Shown here piece by piece: positions 9,851-19,700 of a stretch of DNA of 64,000 bases. The notes under the pieces are model-generated. The model searched no databases and had not been told where the DNA came from. It saw nothing but the letters and a program-made list of their open reading frames with translations. Source of the DNA: Acidobacteriota bacterium. Its GTDB lineage: Bacteria > Acidobacteriota > Blastocatellia > RBC074. Location of the stretch: positions 2,501 to 66,500 of the forward strand of contig JACPYM010000091.1 of NCBI GenBank assembly GCA_016196035.1. The letters are read 5' to 3'. The position numbers were made by a program, and so were the translations under genes. The number at the start of each line of letters is the position of its first letter. Positions within the stretch are counted from its first letter, which is position 1.

Positions 9851-9895
9851 GAGGTGTTCGATGAGGTGTTCGATGAGGTGTTCGATGAGGTGTTG
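9851..9895. repeat. Tandem 12-nt repeat after the haloperoxidase gene
   Basis: Three exact copies and one partial copy of GAGGTGTTCGAT lie 22 nt after the stop codon and just before the terminator. No gene covers them on either strand. Confidence 0.7.
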
Positions 9896-9915
9896 CTGAA
9901 ATACCTCTTTCACCG

Positions 9916-9954
9916 AAAAGCGGCGGGCAGATTCGCAACCTGCCCGCCGCTTTT
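9916..9954. terminator. Bidirectional terminator between convergent genes
   Basis: A perfect 15-bp stem (arms 9916-9930 and 9940-9954) with a 9-nt loop is flanked by AAAA and TTTTTT. It serves the plus-strand haloperoxidase gene and the minus-strand DUF3500 gene that ends at 9984. Confidence 0.87.
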
Positions 9955-9983
9955 TTGCCGCTTCAACGTGACCCGAATAACTC

Positions 9984-12008
9984 TTACTTGATGTTGATCG
10001 TCACCGTGTTGGCGGCAGTGCCATCCACACTTAACGCCACCTCCACACTGCCGCGTCCGGCCAGGCTGCGCGGAATGAGGAGATTGGCTTGATCGAGTCC
10101 GGTGAGACTCCCTTGCGCGCCGGCGTATGAAACCGTGGCGCTGGCGCCGCCAATGGTAGCAGTGGCCGCCGCCAATGAGCTGCGATTACGGAAGCCCGTG
10201 CCATAGCCAATTAGGAAGACCTGCTCGGTGGTTGCGCCAAGGTCAATCGGGACGGCCTCATAACGATTGGTCGTGGTGTTGAATTGGGTGGCCGCTTCAA
10301 ACGTTTGCGTGCCGTCGGCTTTGACACGCAGGACGAGGGCGGCGGCGACTCCGCTGCCATTGGCGTTGGCGGCAAACACACCCGGCGCAACCGCCGCCAC
10401 GGTGAGCGTGCCGGCGCCGACCGTTGTGCTATTGAGCACGACATTGACCGTCGCGCTGCCGGTCGCCGTGCCCGCCGGAATCTGAAAGTTGAGTTGTGCC
10501 GGTGAGACGAAAAAGAGCGGCGCGTTGCGGGTGCTTCCGGCGGAGTCTTTCACCTGCACCTGGACGTTGCCGAGCGTGGTGGGCAAGGGCGTAGTGGAAG
10601 CGGAAACAGTGCCGGACGCCAGCCCAGTGCCAAACAGCGCGCCAATCGCTTCGGGGGCGAGTGCCCCGGAAACATAACTCGCTGCCGAAGTGATCGCGAC
10701 TGCGGCCACAGCGCTGGTGTCGAGCGGCGTGGTCAGGCTTAAATCCTTGCCGTAATCGCGCACGTGATCGCGCCAGACCGTGTGGTAATGAATCTGATTG
10801 CGAAAGACGACGCCGCTCTGGCAAGCGAATTCAATCCAAACGCTCGGCCCGTCAATGCGCGCGTAATTCGTGTTGGCATTGAGAAAGGAACTCGTATCAC
10901 CCGCCGTGCCGCTGCCCGTAAACGCGATGTACGTGCCGTCCAATTCGCTCTGATAAATGCTCAGCAAATTGGCGGCGACGGTGTCATCCATGTCCTGCAC
11001 CCAGGGTTTCATGGCCGCCAGCACCAGCAGTTTTTGCGCGGCGCTCAAGGTGCTGACGGCAATGCCCACCTTCGTGGTCGGAAACGTCCCGTTGCCGCCA
11101 TTGCTTTCGCCGGGAGTCATCGTGGTATCGCTGAAGGTGGTCGAGAGTTTGGCGCTCGCCAATTGCGTCGCGTTGAGCGCAGCCAGCATAGCCGCCAGCG
11201 CGTCGCGTTCCTGTGTGAGCGGCGCATACGTGGTTCCGCTCGTAGTAAACGTGAGCGGCTCCAGCGCTTCAAACTGCGGCGTCGTGCCGACGACGTGACC
11301 TTGGTTGTAGGCGACGTTCGCGCCGTAATGATGCCCGCCGAATTGCAGCATCCACGCGCCGGTGGCGCTGGGCGTGTTGAGAAACGACAGGAAATAGATC
11401 CCTTCGCTGTAACCGCTGCCGCCGCCATTCGCGCCAAGATACGTATCCGCCAAGCGAATTTGATTGAACTCGTCGGAGCCTTCATTGGCGACAGTGCCCA
11501 TCGCGGCCTTCACGACTTCCACGGCGGCGGCCAATTGCGTCGCGGTCAGCGTGCTGAACTGGATACCGTTGCGGCAAGAGCTACCGCACGGCAGATTCGA
11601 CCAGCGGCGCGCCAGTGTTGTCGTGTAAGTCTGTTCGAGCGTCGCTTGTTGCGTCGTGGTCAGCAGAGCTTTGAATGCCAGCGCTTTCGTTACGACTTCG
11701 GAAACGCCGGCGGGCGCAAGCGCTGAATCGGCTGGCGCGCCCTTGGCTGCCATCACTGACTGGGGCACTGACTGGGGCACTGACTGGGGCACTGACTGGG
11801 GCACTGACTGGGGCACTGACCGGGGCGCTGACGGCGGCACGGCGGAATTGTTTGCTGAAGCCTGAACCGGTTTGAGCGTGACCAGAAAATAGGCCGCGCA
11901 GGCCAACGAGAACAGGCAGAAAAATACCAGCAGAAGTTTCTCTCCTGCGGCGCGCGCCACGGCTGTGAACATAGCGCGTGAACCGTGAATGGAGCGGTTG
12001 TCTTGCAT
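9984..12008 (-). CDS. DUF3500 protein with C-terminal TIGR03437-type domain
   Basis: A 674-aa exported protein. In order: an N-terminal membrane segment (about residues 24-46), a low-complexity SVPQ repeat (about 66-86), a DUF3500 domain with GYSEGIYFLSFLNTP and WMLQFGGHHYGANV, and from about residue 440 a beta-rich domain ending SVEVALSVDGTAANTVTINI, with ITSAASYVSGALAPEAIGAL at its start. That last unit is the TIGR03437 domain, first named from Solibacter and very common in Acidobacteria. The role is unknown; an extracellular location is likely. The ATG is directly joined to the stop of the HupE-like gene (TAAATG), so the two are translated as a pair. Confidence 0.85.
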   Translation of the reverse strand: MQDNRSIHGSRAMFTAVARAAGEKLLLVFFCLFSLACAAYFLVTLKPVQASANNSAVPPSAPRSVPQSVPQSVPQSVPQSVPQSVMAAKGAPADSALAPAGVSEVVTKALAFKALLTTTQQATLEQTYTTTLARRWSNLPCGSSCRNGIQFSTLTATQLAAAVEVVKAAMGTVANEGSDEFNQIRLADTYLGANGGGSGYSEGIYFLSFLNTPSATGAWMLQFGGHHYGANVAYNQGHVVGTTPQFEALEPLTFTTSGTTYAPLTQERDALAAMLAALNATQLASAKLSTTFSDTTMTPGESNGGNGTFPTTKVGIAVSTLSAAQKLLVLAAMKPWVQDMDDTVAANLLSIYQSELDGTYIAFTGSGTAGDTSSFLNANTNYARIDGPSVWIEFACQSGVVFRNQIHYHTVWRDHVRDYGKDLSLTTPLDTSAVAAVAITSAASYVSGALAPEAIGALFGTGLASGTVSASTTPLPTTLGNVQVQVKDSAGSTRNAPLFFVSPAQLNFQIPAGTATGSATVNVVLNSTTVGAGTLTVAAVAPGVFAANANGSGVAAALVLRVKADGTQTFEAATQFNTTTNRYEAVPIDLGATTEQVFLIGYGTGFRNRSSLAAATATIGGASATVSYAGAQGSLTGLDQANLLIPRSLAGRGSVEVALSVDGTAANTVTINIK
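11755..11838. repeat. In-frame 12-nt tandem repeat inside the DUF3500 gene
   Basis: Five exact copies of ACTGACTGGGGC (11755-11814) and two degenerate ones encode a run of Ser-Val-Pro-Gln on the minus strand. Because the unit is 12 nt, copy-number change would not alter the reading frame. Confidence 0.85.
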
Positions 12009-13349
12009 TTATGTTTTCTCCTCTAATGACGAAATGCTTCGTTGTTTGATTGAATGATGGACGTAAGCAGGCAGCGCCAGCAGTGCCAGCAACAAAATGC
12101 CCAGCGGCGCATACTGCGTGACCGTTTGCATCGAACGGTCAATAACGTTTGAGGCGCCGGACACACGGCTCGCGATCCAGCCGAGCGCGGCGAGGGCGGC
12201 CAGCACGGCGCTGCTGACTCTGACCCGCGTGTAAAACGGTGTGAGGCCGAGCAGAATCAACCAAGGCACGGTGACGGCAATGACAAAGACTTGCATCAAC
12301 TCGATGCCGAGGTTGAAGCCGAAAATGCTCAAGGCCAGCGGGCCGGCGCTCAGTTTCAAATCAACCAAGACCGTGGCGAACGCCAAGCCATGTACCAAGC
12401 CGAAGCCCGCCGCGACGTAAGTTTCTTTGCCGGGAAACAGCGGACGTATGGCGTGAACCGCCGAAACGAGAATTGAAAACGCGATCAACACTTCGACGGG
12501 TTGTGGCGGCAGTCGCAGCCAGCCCAACGCCCCGGCGAGCAACGTGACGGAATGCCCGGCGGTAAAGGCCGTCACGATCTTCAGCAAACGGGCCAGGCTG
12601 TAACGGCTGCCGCCGAACGCGCCCCAGCGACGTCCATCAGTGAGCAACGTGGCGGGCAGCAACAGCGCCAGCAGAAACAACAAATGATCCGTGCCTGCTT
12701 TGATGTGCTGCATCCCAAGGCCGACCATGCCTTTGAAACCGTCCCACGAACTGCCTTTTTCCAGGTTGATTTCCAGCGGCTCGACGCGCGTGGTTTCGGT
12801 ATTCACCTTGATGACGCCGACTTGCTCTTCGGCGGTCTGGCCGCGCTCCCAATCGTTTCTGATAGACACCAAGGCTCTGTGCGTGACGACCTGATGCAGA
12901 ATGACATCGTAGTTCAGCGTGAATTTTCGCGTGTTGGCACCCGCCGGCGGCGTCAGAATCAGATGAACCGTGACCTCCTGAAAAGGGCCGCTTTGTGTTT
13001 GCTCGGCCTGTTCCACTTTCATCTCCATGACCTCGACCGCCCAGGCCTGGCCTTGATCGGTCAGCGGCTGAATGTGGGCGCGCAGATAAGCGCTGAATGG
13101 CGCCCGCCAGCTTGCCAGCGCTGTTTCGGGGTCTTTGGTGACAGCATTTCCAAAGGCCAGCTCCAATTCGCTGAGCGGCACGTGCAAATTCATCGCAACC
13201 CTATCCGGGCCGACATCCAGCACGACCAGCGTGGCCGGTTGTTGGTGCGCAAACGCGCGCTGTGACGCCGCGCCAAGTACCAATAACAATAAGAGAATTG
13301 GCAGCGGCCAGTGGTGCGAAAAAAGTTTGCTAAAGATTGTTTTGTTCAT
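12009..13349 (-). CDS. HupE/UreJ_2 family membrane protein
   Basis: A 446-aa protein with a signal peptide (residues 1-34, ending AFAHQQ), an extracytoplasmic beta-rich N-terminal half, and a C-terminal membrane domain of about seven helices. Family hallmarks are GMQHIKAGTDHLLFLLALLL, FTAGHSVTLLAG, and VHGLAFATVL followed by FNLGIELMQ, whose His/Asp/Glu residues suggest metal transport, as proposed for HupE/UreJ nickel permeases. Its partner is the DUF3500 gene, a pairing that suggests a joint envelope function. No hydrogenase or urease genes are nearby, so nickel is not supported by context. Confidence 0.8.
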   Translation of the reverse strand: MNKTIFSKLFSHHWPLPILLLLLVLGAASQRAFAHQQPATLVVLDVGPDRVAMNLHVPLSELELAFGNAVTKDPETALASWRAPFSAYLRAHIQPLTDQGQAWAVEVMEMKVEQAEQTQSGPFQEVTVHLILTPPAGANTRKFTLNYDVILHQVVTHRALVSIRNDWERGQTAEEQVGVIKVNTETTRVEPLEINLEKGSSWDGFKGMVGLGMQHIKAGTDHLLFLLALLLPATLLTDGRRWGAFGGSRYSLARLLKIVTAFTAGHSVTLLAGALGWLRLPPQPVEVLIAFSILVSAVHAIRPLFPGKETYVAAGFGLVHGLAFATVLVDLKLSAGPLALSIFGFNLGIELMQVFVIAVTVPWLILLGLTPFYTRVRVSSAVLAALAALGWIASRVSGASNVIDRSMQTVTQYAPLGILLLALLALPAYVHHSIKQRSISSLEEKT

Positions 13350-13392
13350 CGTGTCCTATAGAAAGGCTACACCAAGATGCACGAAATGAGTT

Positions 13393-13481
13393 GGTACGGA
13401 ACCGGGAGCGATAGCGACCGGGTGCCTTCGCGTTAGATTTGTTGAGGAGCACCCGGTCGCTATCGCTCCCGGTTCCGTACC
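13393..13481. repeat. Perfect 32-bp inverted repeat element
   Basis: Arms 13393-13424 and 13450-13481 are exact complements over 32 bp (GGTACGGAACCGGGAGCGAT... outward) with a 25-nt loop. It lies 43 nt upstream of the HupE gene start. A sequence very like its right arm occurs inside rnr at 42895-42927. Confidence 0.85.
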
Positions 13482-14039
13482 GCTAGACCCGCACTCCAAA
13501 ACTCAACCTCGCGAGGAGTTGAATTATGAGTTCGTGTGGCGGGCGGAATCGAGCAGCGGAGATGGAAAACATACATCCGCACGAACGCAAGGCTCGCGGC
13601 AGCCGATCGCGCTGTTCATCTTTGCCACATTATTCTTTAAGCTCAATGCCGTGGTTGTCGGTTCTCGCCACGCCCTGCGACTGCTTTCCTCAAAAAACCG
13701 GCCCGCATTACCCGCAGCCGGTCAGGCATTGCAAGCGGGGTGCCAATTTATCCGGTGGTGCAAAAAATGAAGCGGCCTTGCCCGCAAGACGCGACGGCTA
13801 TTCCCGCGCTGGCTTCCGCTCCGCCGGGGATGGCAACTCGCGCCCGCATCCGCTACCATACGCCCACCCTTTACTAACCAAACATTGGCAAACGACGGCG
13901 GACGCTGATATTCACCCACGACTTGACAGGCTGACACTGCAACTTGTCCACCTCCGCCGCGTTCAATGCCTGTCGCAGCACGTTGCCCCCGCACGCTGCG
14001 CGACAAAATCCGAACTCAGAACTCGCTGGGAGATTCGTT
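13482..14039. other. Intergenic region without a supported gene
   Basis: About 560 nt between the inverted repeat and the TPR gene. Several frames are open on both strands, but none has a signal peptide, a recognisable motif or a ribosome site. Some may be remnants. The promoter of the TPR gene should lie near the right end. Confidence 0.4.
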
Positions 14040-15140
14040 ATGAAGAAGTCCATCGTCATGCTCTCCACCTTCACGGCGGCGCTGTTGCTGTTCTGTCAGC
14101 CGGCCCTGGCCCTGCGTTTCGACTGGGAAAAAGCGGTCTCGCTTTATAAACAAGGCCAGTTCCGCGCCGCGATTACCGAATTTCAAAGCGTCCTGACCGA
14201 ATTCCCCGAGCACGCCGATAGCTGGAAATTCATCGGGCTGGCCTATTATCAACTCAAAGAATACGACCCGGCCGTCGCGCCTTTGGAAAAAGCCCTGACC
14301 CTCAAGCGCGGCGAAGGCAAACAGGATGTGGATATTTTGCAGGCGCTGGGCCGCATTCACGTCGCGCTGCAACAATACGACCGCGCGTTGCCTTACTTTG
14401 AAGCGCTGAGCAAACAGCAACCCAACGTGGCGGCGAATTTTTATATGCTCGGCGTGATCCAGGCCAATCTGAATCGCCCGGCGGATTCGGATGCCGCCTT
14501 TCGCGCGGCGCTCAAACTCGACCCGAAGGACGGCGACACCTGGTATTACCTCGGCGTGCAGCAATTCCGCGCGGGCAAATTCAGCGACGCCGCCAGTTCG
14601 CTGCGCAATGGGCTAAACGCCACGCCCAAAAATACCGAGATGATGGGCTTGCTGGTCGAGAGCCTCCTGCGGTTGGGCGCGAATGAACCGGACGAGCGCA
14701 AGGCACAGACGCTGCTCGACGAAGCCATTCGCGTTGCCACGAATCTCAAGACCGCGCGCCCCGATAAAGAGGATGCCGCTTCACTCGAATTGCTGGGGCG
14801 CGCCTTCCTGGCCGCCAAGAAATACACTAATGCCGAAATGACGCTGGAGCGCGCCTTGGCGGCTTCCAAGCAGCCGAGCGCCTCGCTCTTCTTCGCCGCG
14901 GGCTTTGCTCACGCGCAAAACCACGCCTGGGTGCGCGCGGCGGAGATGCTGGCCAACGCCGATCGTCTGCAACCCGGCGATTTTAATACGCTGTATTACC
15001 TGGGATACGTCTTTGAGAACCAACGCAAGTTCGCGCAGGCGCTCGATGCTTACAACCGCGCGTTTGAAGCCAGCGGGCGCGCCAACGCCGATGTCAAAGC
15101 CAGCATTGACCGCGTCGCGCCTTTGGTGCGGATGCAGTGA
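14040..15140 (+). CDS. Secreted tetratricopeptide-repeat protein
   Basis: A 366-aa protein with a signal peptide (MKKSIVMLSTF...PALA, about residues 1-24) followed by about eight TPR units, for example WKFIGLAYYQLKEYDPAVAP, FYMLGVIQANLNRPADSDAA and LYYLGYVFENQRKFAQALDA. TPR domains form a curved protein-binding surface, so this is probably a periplasmic scaffold; no partner is evident. The start at 14040 has GGGAGA 8-13 nt upstream and puts the signal peptide first. The frame is open from 13944, but that part is not signal-like. A heptad hairpin follows the stop directly. Confidence 0.82.
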   Translation: MKKSIVMLSTFTAALLLFCQPALALRFDWEKAVSLYKQGQFRAAITEFQSVLTEFPEHADSWKFIGLAYYQLKEYDPAVAPLEKALTLKRGEGKQDVDILQALGRIHVALQQYDRALPYFEALSKQQPNVAANFYMLGVIQANLNRPADSDAAFRAALKLDPKDGDTWYYLGVQQFRAGKFSDAASSLRNGLNATPKNTEMMGLLVESLLRLGANEPDERKAQTLLDEAIRVATNLKTARPDKEDAASLELLGRAFLAAKKYTNAEMTLERALAASKQPSASLFFAAGFAHAQNHAWVRAAEMLANADRLQPGDFNTLYYLGYVFENQRKFAQALDAYNRAFEASGRANADVKASIDRVAPLVRMQ

Positions 15141-15300
15141 GCGGTTGGCGATTGGCGGTTGGCGGTTGGCAATTGATGGTTGATGGTCTGTCGCAATCGT
15201 AGAGAACTCAATGCCTACCATTCGCCATCCGCTTCCTACGGCATCCGATAAACAGTAACCGCAAACCGCCAACCGCCAACCGCCAACCGCCAACCGCCAG
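15141..15300. repeat. Inverted heptad-tract hairpin H2
   Basis: Left arm 15141-15187 repeats GCGGTTG units; right arm 15257-15300 repeats AACCGCC six times. The arms are complementary and start at the base after the TPR stop codon. Confidence 0.82.
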
Positions 15301-15346
15301 TTTTCTTACAACATCTCCACGAACCAATCATCTACGGTACAAAGCT

Positions 15347-16405
15347 ATGAAAAGCGCTCTGGTTAAGAGCTGGAAGCAATTTCCGGCGTATTTGCTTTGC
15401 TTGGGATGCGGCCTGTTGACCGTAGGGTTAACGGCATGCTCATCGGCGAAAGGCGTGCTGAATAATGAAACGGCGTTCGTCGCTCCCGAAAAAATCCGGC
15501 TGCGCAGTTCGACGGCGGAGGCGGCGCGCACGGTCGGCGAACTCAAAAGCGGTGATCAGGTCACGATCACCGAGCGCAAAAGCGAGGGCAATACGGCTTG
15601 GGCCAACATCAATGGCCCCGGCGGCGTGAGTGGCTGGGTCGAGAGCAAAACGCTGGTCAAACAGGCGATTGTGGATGCCGCGCAAAAGATCGCCAGCGAA
15701 ATTCAGGATATTCCCACCCAGGCCGTCGGCAAATCGAAAGCGCGGCTCAAGCTGCGGCTGACGCCAGATCGCAACAATGATGACAACGTGGCCTTTGAAC
15801 TTTCGGCCGGCGCCGTCCTCGACATCGTGGCGCGCGAACGCCAGCCACGCCCTGAGAAACTCAGCGCGCAACAGACCGCCCCGGCGAACACTGCTGGCAA
15901 CAATGCCGCCGCCGCCGGGCCGAAATTCGATGACTGGTACAAGGTGCGCATCAAAAATCTGGCGATTGCCCCGGCGGGCTGGATTTATGGCGGTTCCGTC
16001 GAACTTGACGTGCCGGGCGACATCGCCTTCTTCACTTCCACCGGACAGCGCATCACGGGCTGGCAAAAGATCGGTTCGACGCAGGACGAACAAAACCAAA
16101 CCAAAGAACATTATTTGGTGGCCGAGAAACAGCTCTTTGGCGGTGATGAACGGCTCGATTTCAACCGGCTAAAAGTGCTGGCCTTCGATCCCAAGCGGCG
16201 CGAGTATTACACCCCCTTTCGCGAAGATGTCTCAGGCCGCTTTCCCATCCGCGTCAAGCTCGACGACAAACGCGGCTCCTTTCAAGTCACGGCCCTCGAC
16301 AAAGCCAATCAGTCTCATCCCATTGATTACACCTTTGAATTCGTCGAGAACGGCCGCCCCAAAGTCACCCGTGTGACGCCCAAAGAAAGCGGCAAGAAGC
16401 GCTGA
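15347..16405 (+). CDS. SH3-domain lipoprotein
   Basis: A 352-aa envelope protein. The leader ends with the lipobox VGLTAC (Cys about residue 31). Residues about 48-104 form a bacterial SH3 domain (LRSSTAEAARTVGELKSGDQ, later WANINGPGGVSGWVES), and a second SH3-like segment appears around residues 130-225 (LKLRLTPDRNNDDN ... WYKVRIKN ... GWIYGG). The C-terminal third is beta-rich (FPIRVKLDDKRGSFQVTALD) and unassigned. Such proteins often bind peptidoglycan or other envelope ligands. Function is not known. Confidence 0.72.
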   Translation: MKSALVKSWKQFPAYLLCLGCGLLTVGLTACSSAKGVLNNETAFVAPEKIRLRSSTAEAARTVGELKSGDQVTITERKSEGNTAWANINGPGGVSGWVESKTLVKQAIVDAAQKIASEIQDIPTQAVGKSKARLKLRLTPDRNNDDNVAFELSAGAVLDIVARERQPRPEKLSAQQTAPANTAGNNAAAAGPKFDDWYKVRIKNLAIAPAGWIYGGSVELDVPGDIAFFTSTGQRITGWQKIGSTQDEQNQTKEHYLVAEKQLFGGDERLDFNRLKVLAFDPKRREYYTPFREDVSGRFPIRVKLDDKRGSFQVTALDKANQSHPIDYTFEFVENGRPKVTRVTPKESGKKR

Positions 16406-16759
16406 CCGGGACGTACAGCAACCTGGAAAGATTCCTGTACAGAAGCCAAACGGTAGTGGCGAAGTCCGGTGGGATGTGTCAGCAGCCCGCGCTCCTTCAG
16501 GGCTTGTGCATTTCTTGGCGCCAGTTCCAGGGGCGTCGCTCCGCTTTGCCCCTGGCTATTGGATGTCGCCCTTTCAGGGCTTTACGCCGCAATGGAATTC
16601 CCTGCGCCGTTCTTTCTCGCAGCGGTCTCCGCTGGGTGTCCGCTGTATAGCTTGACCTCCTTCTGCTTCTTGGCTAGTTTGCCGTGGCGTTTGGCGTGCG
16701 CCGCGCAAGCCGCCCGCGCCACCGTGCCCCAAGCCGTTCACCCACGAGGAAACAAGCTC
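16406..16759. other. Repeat-rich leader upstream of the STAND gene
   Basis: No gene is supported. The region contains a hairpin from CCAGGGGC (16527-16534) and GCCCCTGG (16548-16555), then GCCCTTTCAGGGC (16568-16580), and looks like dispersed intergenic repeat. The frame of the STAND gene is open through it, but the translated product is not protein-like. CGAGGA at 16745-16750 is the ribosome site for the ATG at 16760. Confidence 0.5.
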
Positions 16760-19700
16760 ATGCCTGCACGACCCGGACAACTGACCGCGATGATCAGCAG
16801 CACTGCGCGCGACCTGCCCGAACACCGCCAAGAGGCGCTGGACGCCTGTCTGCGCCAAAGCATCTTCCCGGTGATGATGGAGCACCTGCCCGCCAGCGAC
16901 GACGAAGCCATCGGCGCATCGTTGCAGATGGTGGATGACGCCGACATTTACCTCGGCGTGTTCGCGCATCGCTACGGCTACGTGCCTGCGGGTCACCAGA
17001 TTTCCGTCACCGAGATGGAATACGACCGCGCCGTTGAACGCAAAATCCCGCGTCTGATTTTCGAGATGGGCAAAGACCATCCGATCAAGTTTGAAGACGT
17101 GGAAGTTGAGGCCGCTGCTCAACTCAAAGCCTTCAAAGACCGCGTCGGCACAGAGAACATCGTCAACTTCTTCAACTCGCCCGCCGATTTGCGCGCAAAC
17201 GCCATCAACAGCCTGTCGCAAGTGCGTGCCAAGTTGGAGGAGACCAAAGGCACTTCGCAAAAATTCAACTTCCATCCGCCCAACCTCATTCCCACCGCGC
17301 CCGCGCCTTACATCGCGCACCCGTACTCGCTGCTGCAAACCGGCCAGGTCATCGGGCGGCGCGAGGAATTGAAGCTGCTGACCGATTGGGTGACGCGCAA
17401 CGCGAGCGACCCGGCCAGCATTCGCCTGTTCAACGTCGTCGCCATCGGCGGGATGGGCAAGAGCGCGCTGACGTGGAAGTGGTTCAACGAGATCGCGCCC
17501 AACGAATTGCCGCAGTTGGCCGGGCGGATGTGGTGGAGCTTTTACGAGAGCGATGCCTATTTTGAAAACTTCGTCATCCGCGCGCTGGCTTATACGAGCG
17601 GGATGCCCGAAACGGAAGTGCGTCAGCTTGCGCCCGACGTGCGCGAAGACCGGTTGTTTCACCTGCTCGATACGCAACCGTTCCTGCTCGTGCTCGACGG
17701 GCTGGAACGCATCCTGCTGGCGTATGCGCGGATGGATGACCTGGATGCAGACCTGGGTACGCATCGCTTCCAGCGTGCGGACTCGGCAGCGGACGGAATG
17801 AAGGCCGAGGAAATCCCCTCCGGCATCCGTGGCTCTCAAGCCGAGACTGCTGGCAAGGATGCCAGCGTACCCAGGGAAAAGCATCGCTTGCGGATGTGCA
17901 GCGACCCGCGCGCCGGACGCTTTTTGCGGCGGCTGGCGCAGGTGCGGGCCGCGCGCGTGCTGGTTTCGACGCGGCTCTATCCGGCGGAATTGCAAACGAC
18001 GACGGCCCAGCCGAGGCCCGGTTGTTATGCGCTCTTTCTGGAAGGCTTGAGCGACGATGATGCGCTGGCGCTCTGGCGCGCCTTCATCGGCGGCGAACGC
18101 AGCGGCGCGCGCGCGCGGTTGCTGCCGTGCTTCCGCGCCTTTGGCAATTATCCGCTGCTGTTGCGCGCGCTGGCCGGTGAGGTAGCCGAATACAAACCCG
18201 CGCCCGGCGATTTTGACCGCTGGCTGCAAGACCATCCTGATTTCAACCCTGCCGAGCTTGATCTGCGCAACGCCCGGACGCACGTGCTCGGTTACGCGCT
18301 CGAAGGCTTGCGCGACACGCACACCCGCACGCTGCAAACGCTGGCGGCCTTCCGCATGCCCGCGACGTGGGAAACGTTGTGCGCTGTACTGGTTGGCAAA
18401 GGGAAGAAGCCTTGCCGTGACCAGAGCGCGTTGGTGGCGGTGCTAACGGAGCTGGAAGATCGTGGGCTGGTCGGCTGGGACAAAGCAGCGAACCGCTACG
18501 ACCTGCATCCGATTGTGCGCAGCGTGGTGTGGAGCAAAATGAGCAACAAAATGAGGCGTGTTGTGTGTAAGAGCTCGCTCAAGTACTTCGACTCGTTGCC
18601 AAAAATTGGCAATCCGCTTAAGGTCAATAACCTTAGTGACCTAACACTTGCCATCGAACGTTACATTACGCTTGTTCATCTTGGACGATATAACGCTGCT
18701 TTGTGGGTCTTCTTCAAACAATTAAATAGCGCCACGCTTTATCGTCTTGGTGCCAGCCGACAAGCTATTGAACTTCTAGAGATGCTCTTTCCTGCTGGGC
18801 TAGACCAGTTACCGACATTCGGCTTTCGCTTGTTTCAATTTTGGGTGTTTAATCAATTGGCTTTGGGGTACATAGGCATCGGACAGCCCGAACGTGCAAT
18901 AACGCTATTTCGCCGCGCCAACATACTTCAATCACTGAGTACTTCCAGGGGCAATTTATCAGAAGCATTGCTAAGAAAAGGCAAAATCTATCAGGCTGAA
19001 GTTGCGGCACGTCGTTCTTTCATAATCGGGCGTGATAGGTTCCCCTTTCTAAAAGGCAGGAGCCCGGTCTTGTCTGAATGGGGTGCCAAAGTATTTGGAG
19101 TTAAGTCGATATTCCCGCTTTTGACCTACGGGCTTATCTTAGCGTTACGCGGAATTACAAGTAAGTCTGAATCCATCCTAAAACAATCGTTGCGAGTATT
19201 GGCTAATCAATCTGAAGTCCAAGCAGAAGGTCGCGCCAATTCCCGTTTAGCGCAAAGAGCGTTATGGCTGAAGGAATTTGCCAAAGCAAAAGTGTTCGCG
19301 ACTCACGCTTGGGAATTATCCAGTAAAGCGAATTTTGAAGGAGACTTTATTCTTGCTGCGCGACTGCAAGGCGAAGCTGCTTTAGGGCGTAATCATTTCG
19401 CTACTGCCAACGAACACTTGCACCACGCGCTAACCCGCGCACGGGCGGTGAACCTTGAACTCCCCGCCCTGATTGCCCTCGCCGAATTGCGCCGCCAGCA
19501 ATCGTCGCCGGACGAGGCGCGCGAACTGCTCGACGCCGTGTGGGACAGTGCCGCGCGGGGGCCGTATCCGCTCTTCCACGCCGATGCGCTGAACGTGCTC
19601 GCCGCCCTCGAACGCGACGCGGGCCAGACCGAGGCCGCCATCGCAGCCGCCACCGCCGCCTACCGCCACGCCTGGTGCGACGGGCCGCCGTATGCCTACC

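Noticed and set aside
9671-9913. Minus-strand frame with LIEH repeats
   Set aside because: It is produced by the 12-nt tandem repeat and the antisense of the haloperoxidase gene.
13526-14149. Plus-strand open frame before the TPR gene
   Set aside because: No motif or start signal, and it overlaps the well-supported signal peptide of the TPR protein in another frame.
16469-16759. 97-residue N-terminal extension of the STAND protein
   Set aside because: It is encoded by repeat-like DNA and the ribosome site and DUF4062 start both point to 16760.
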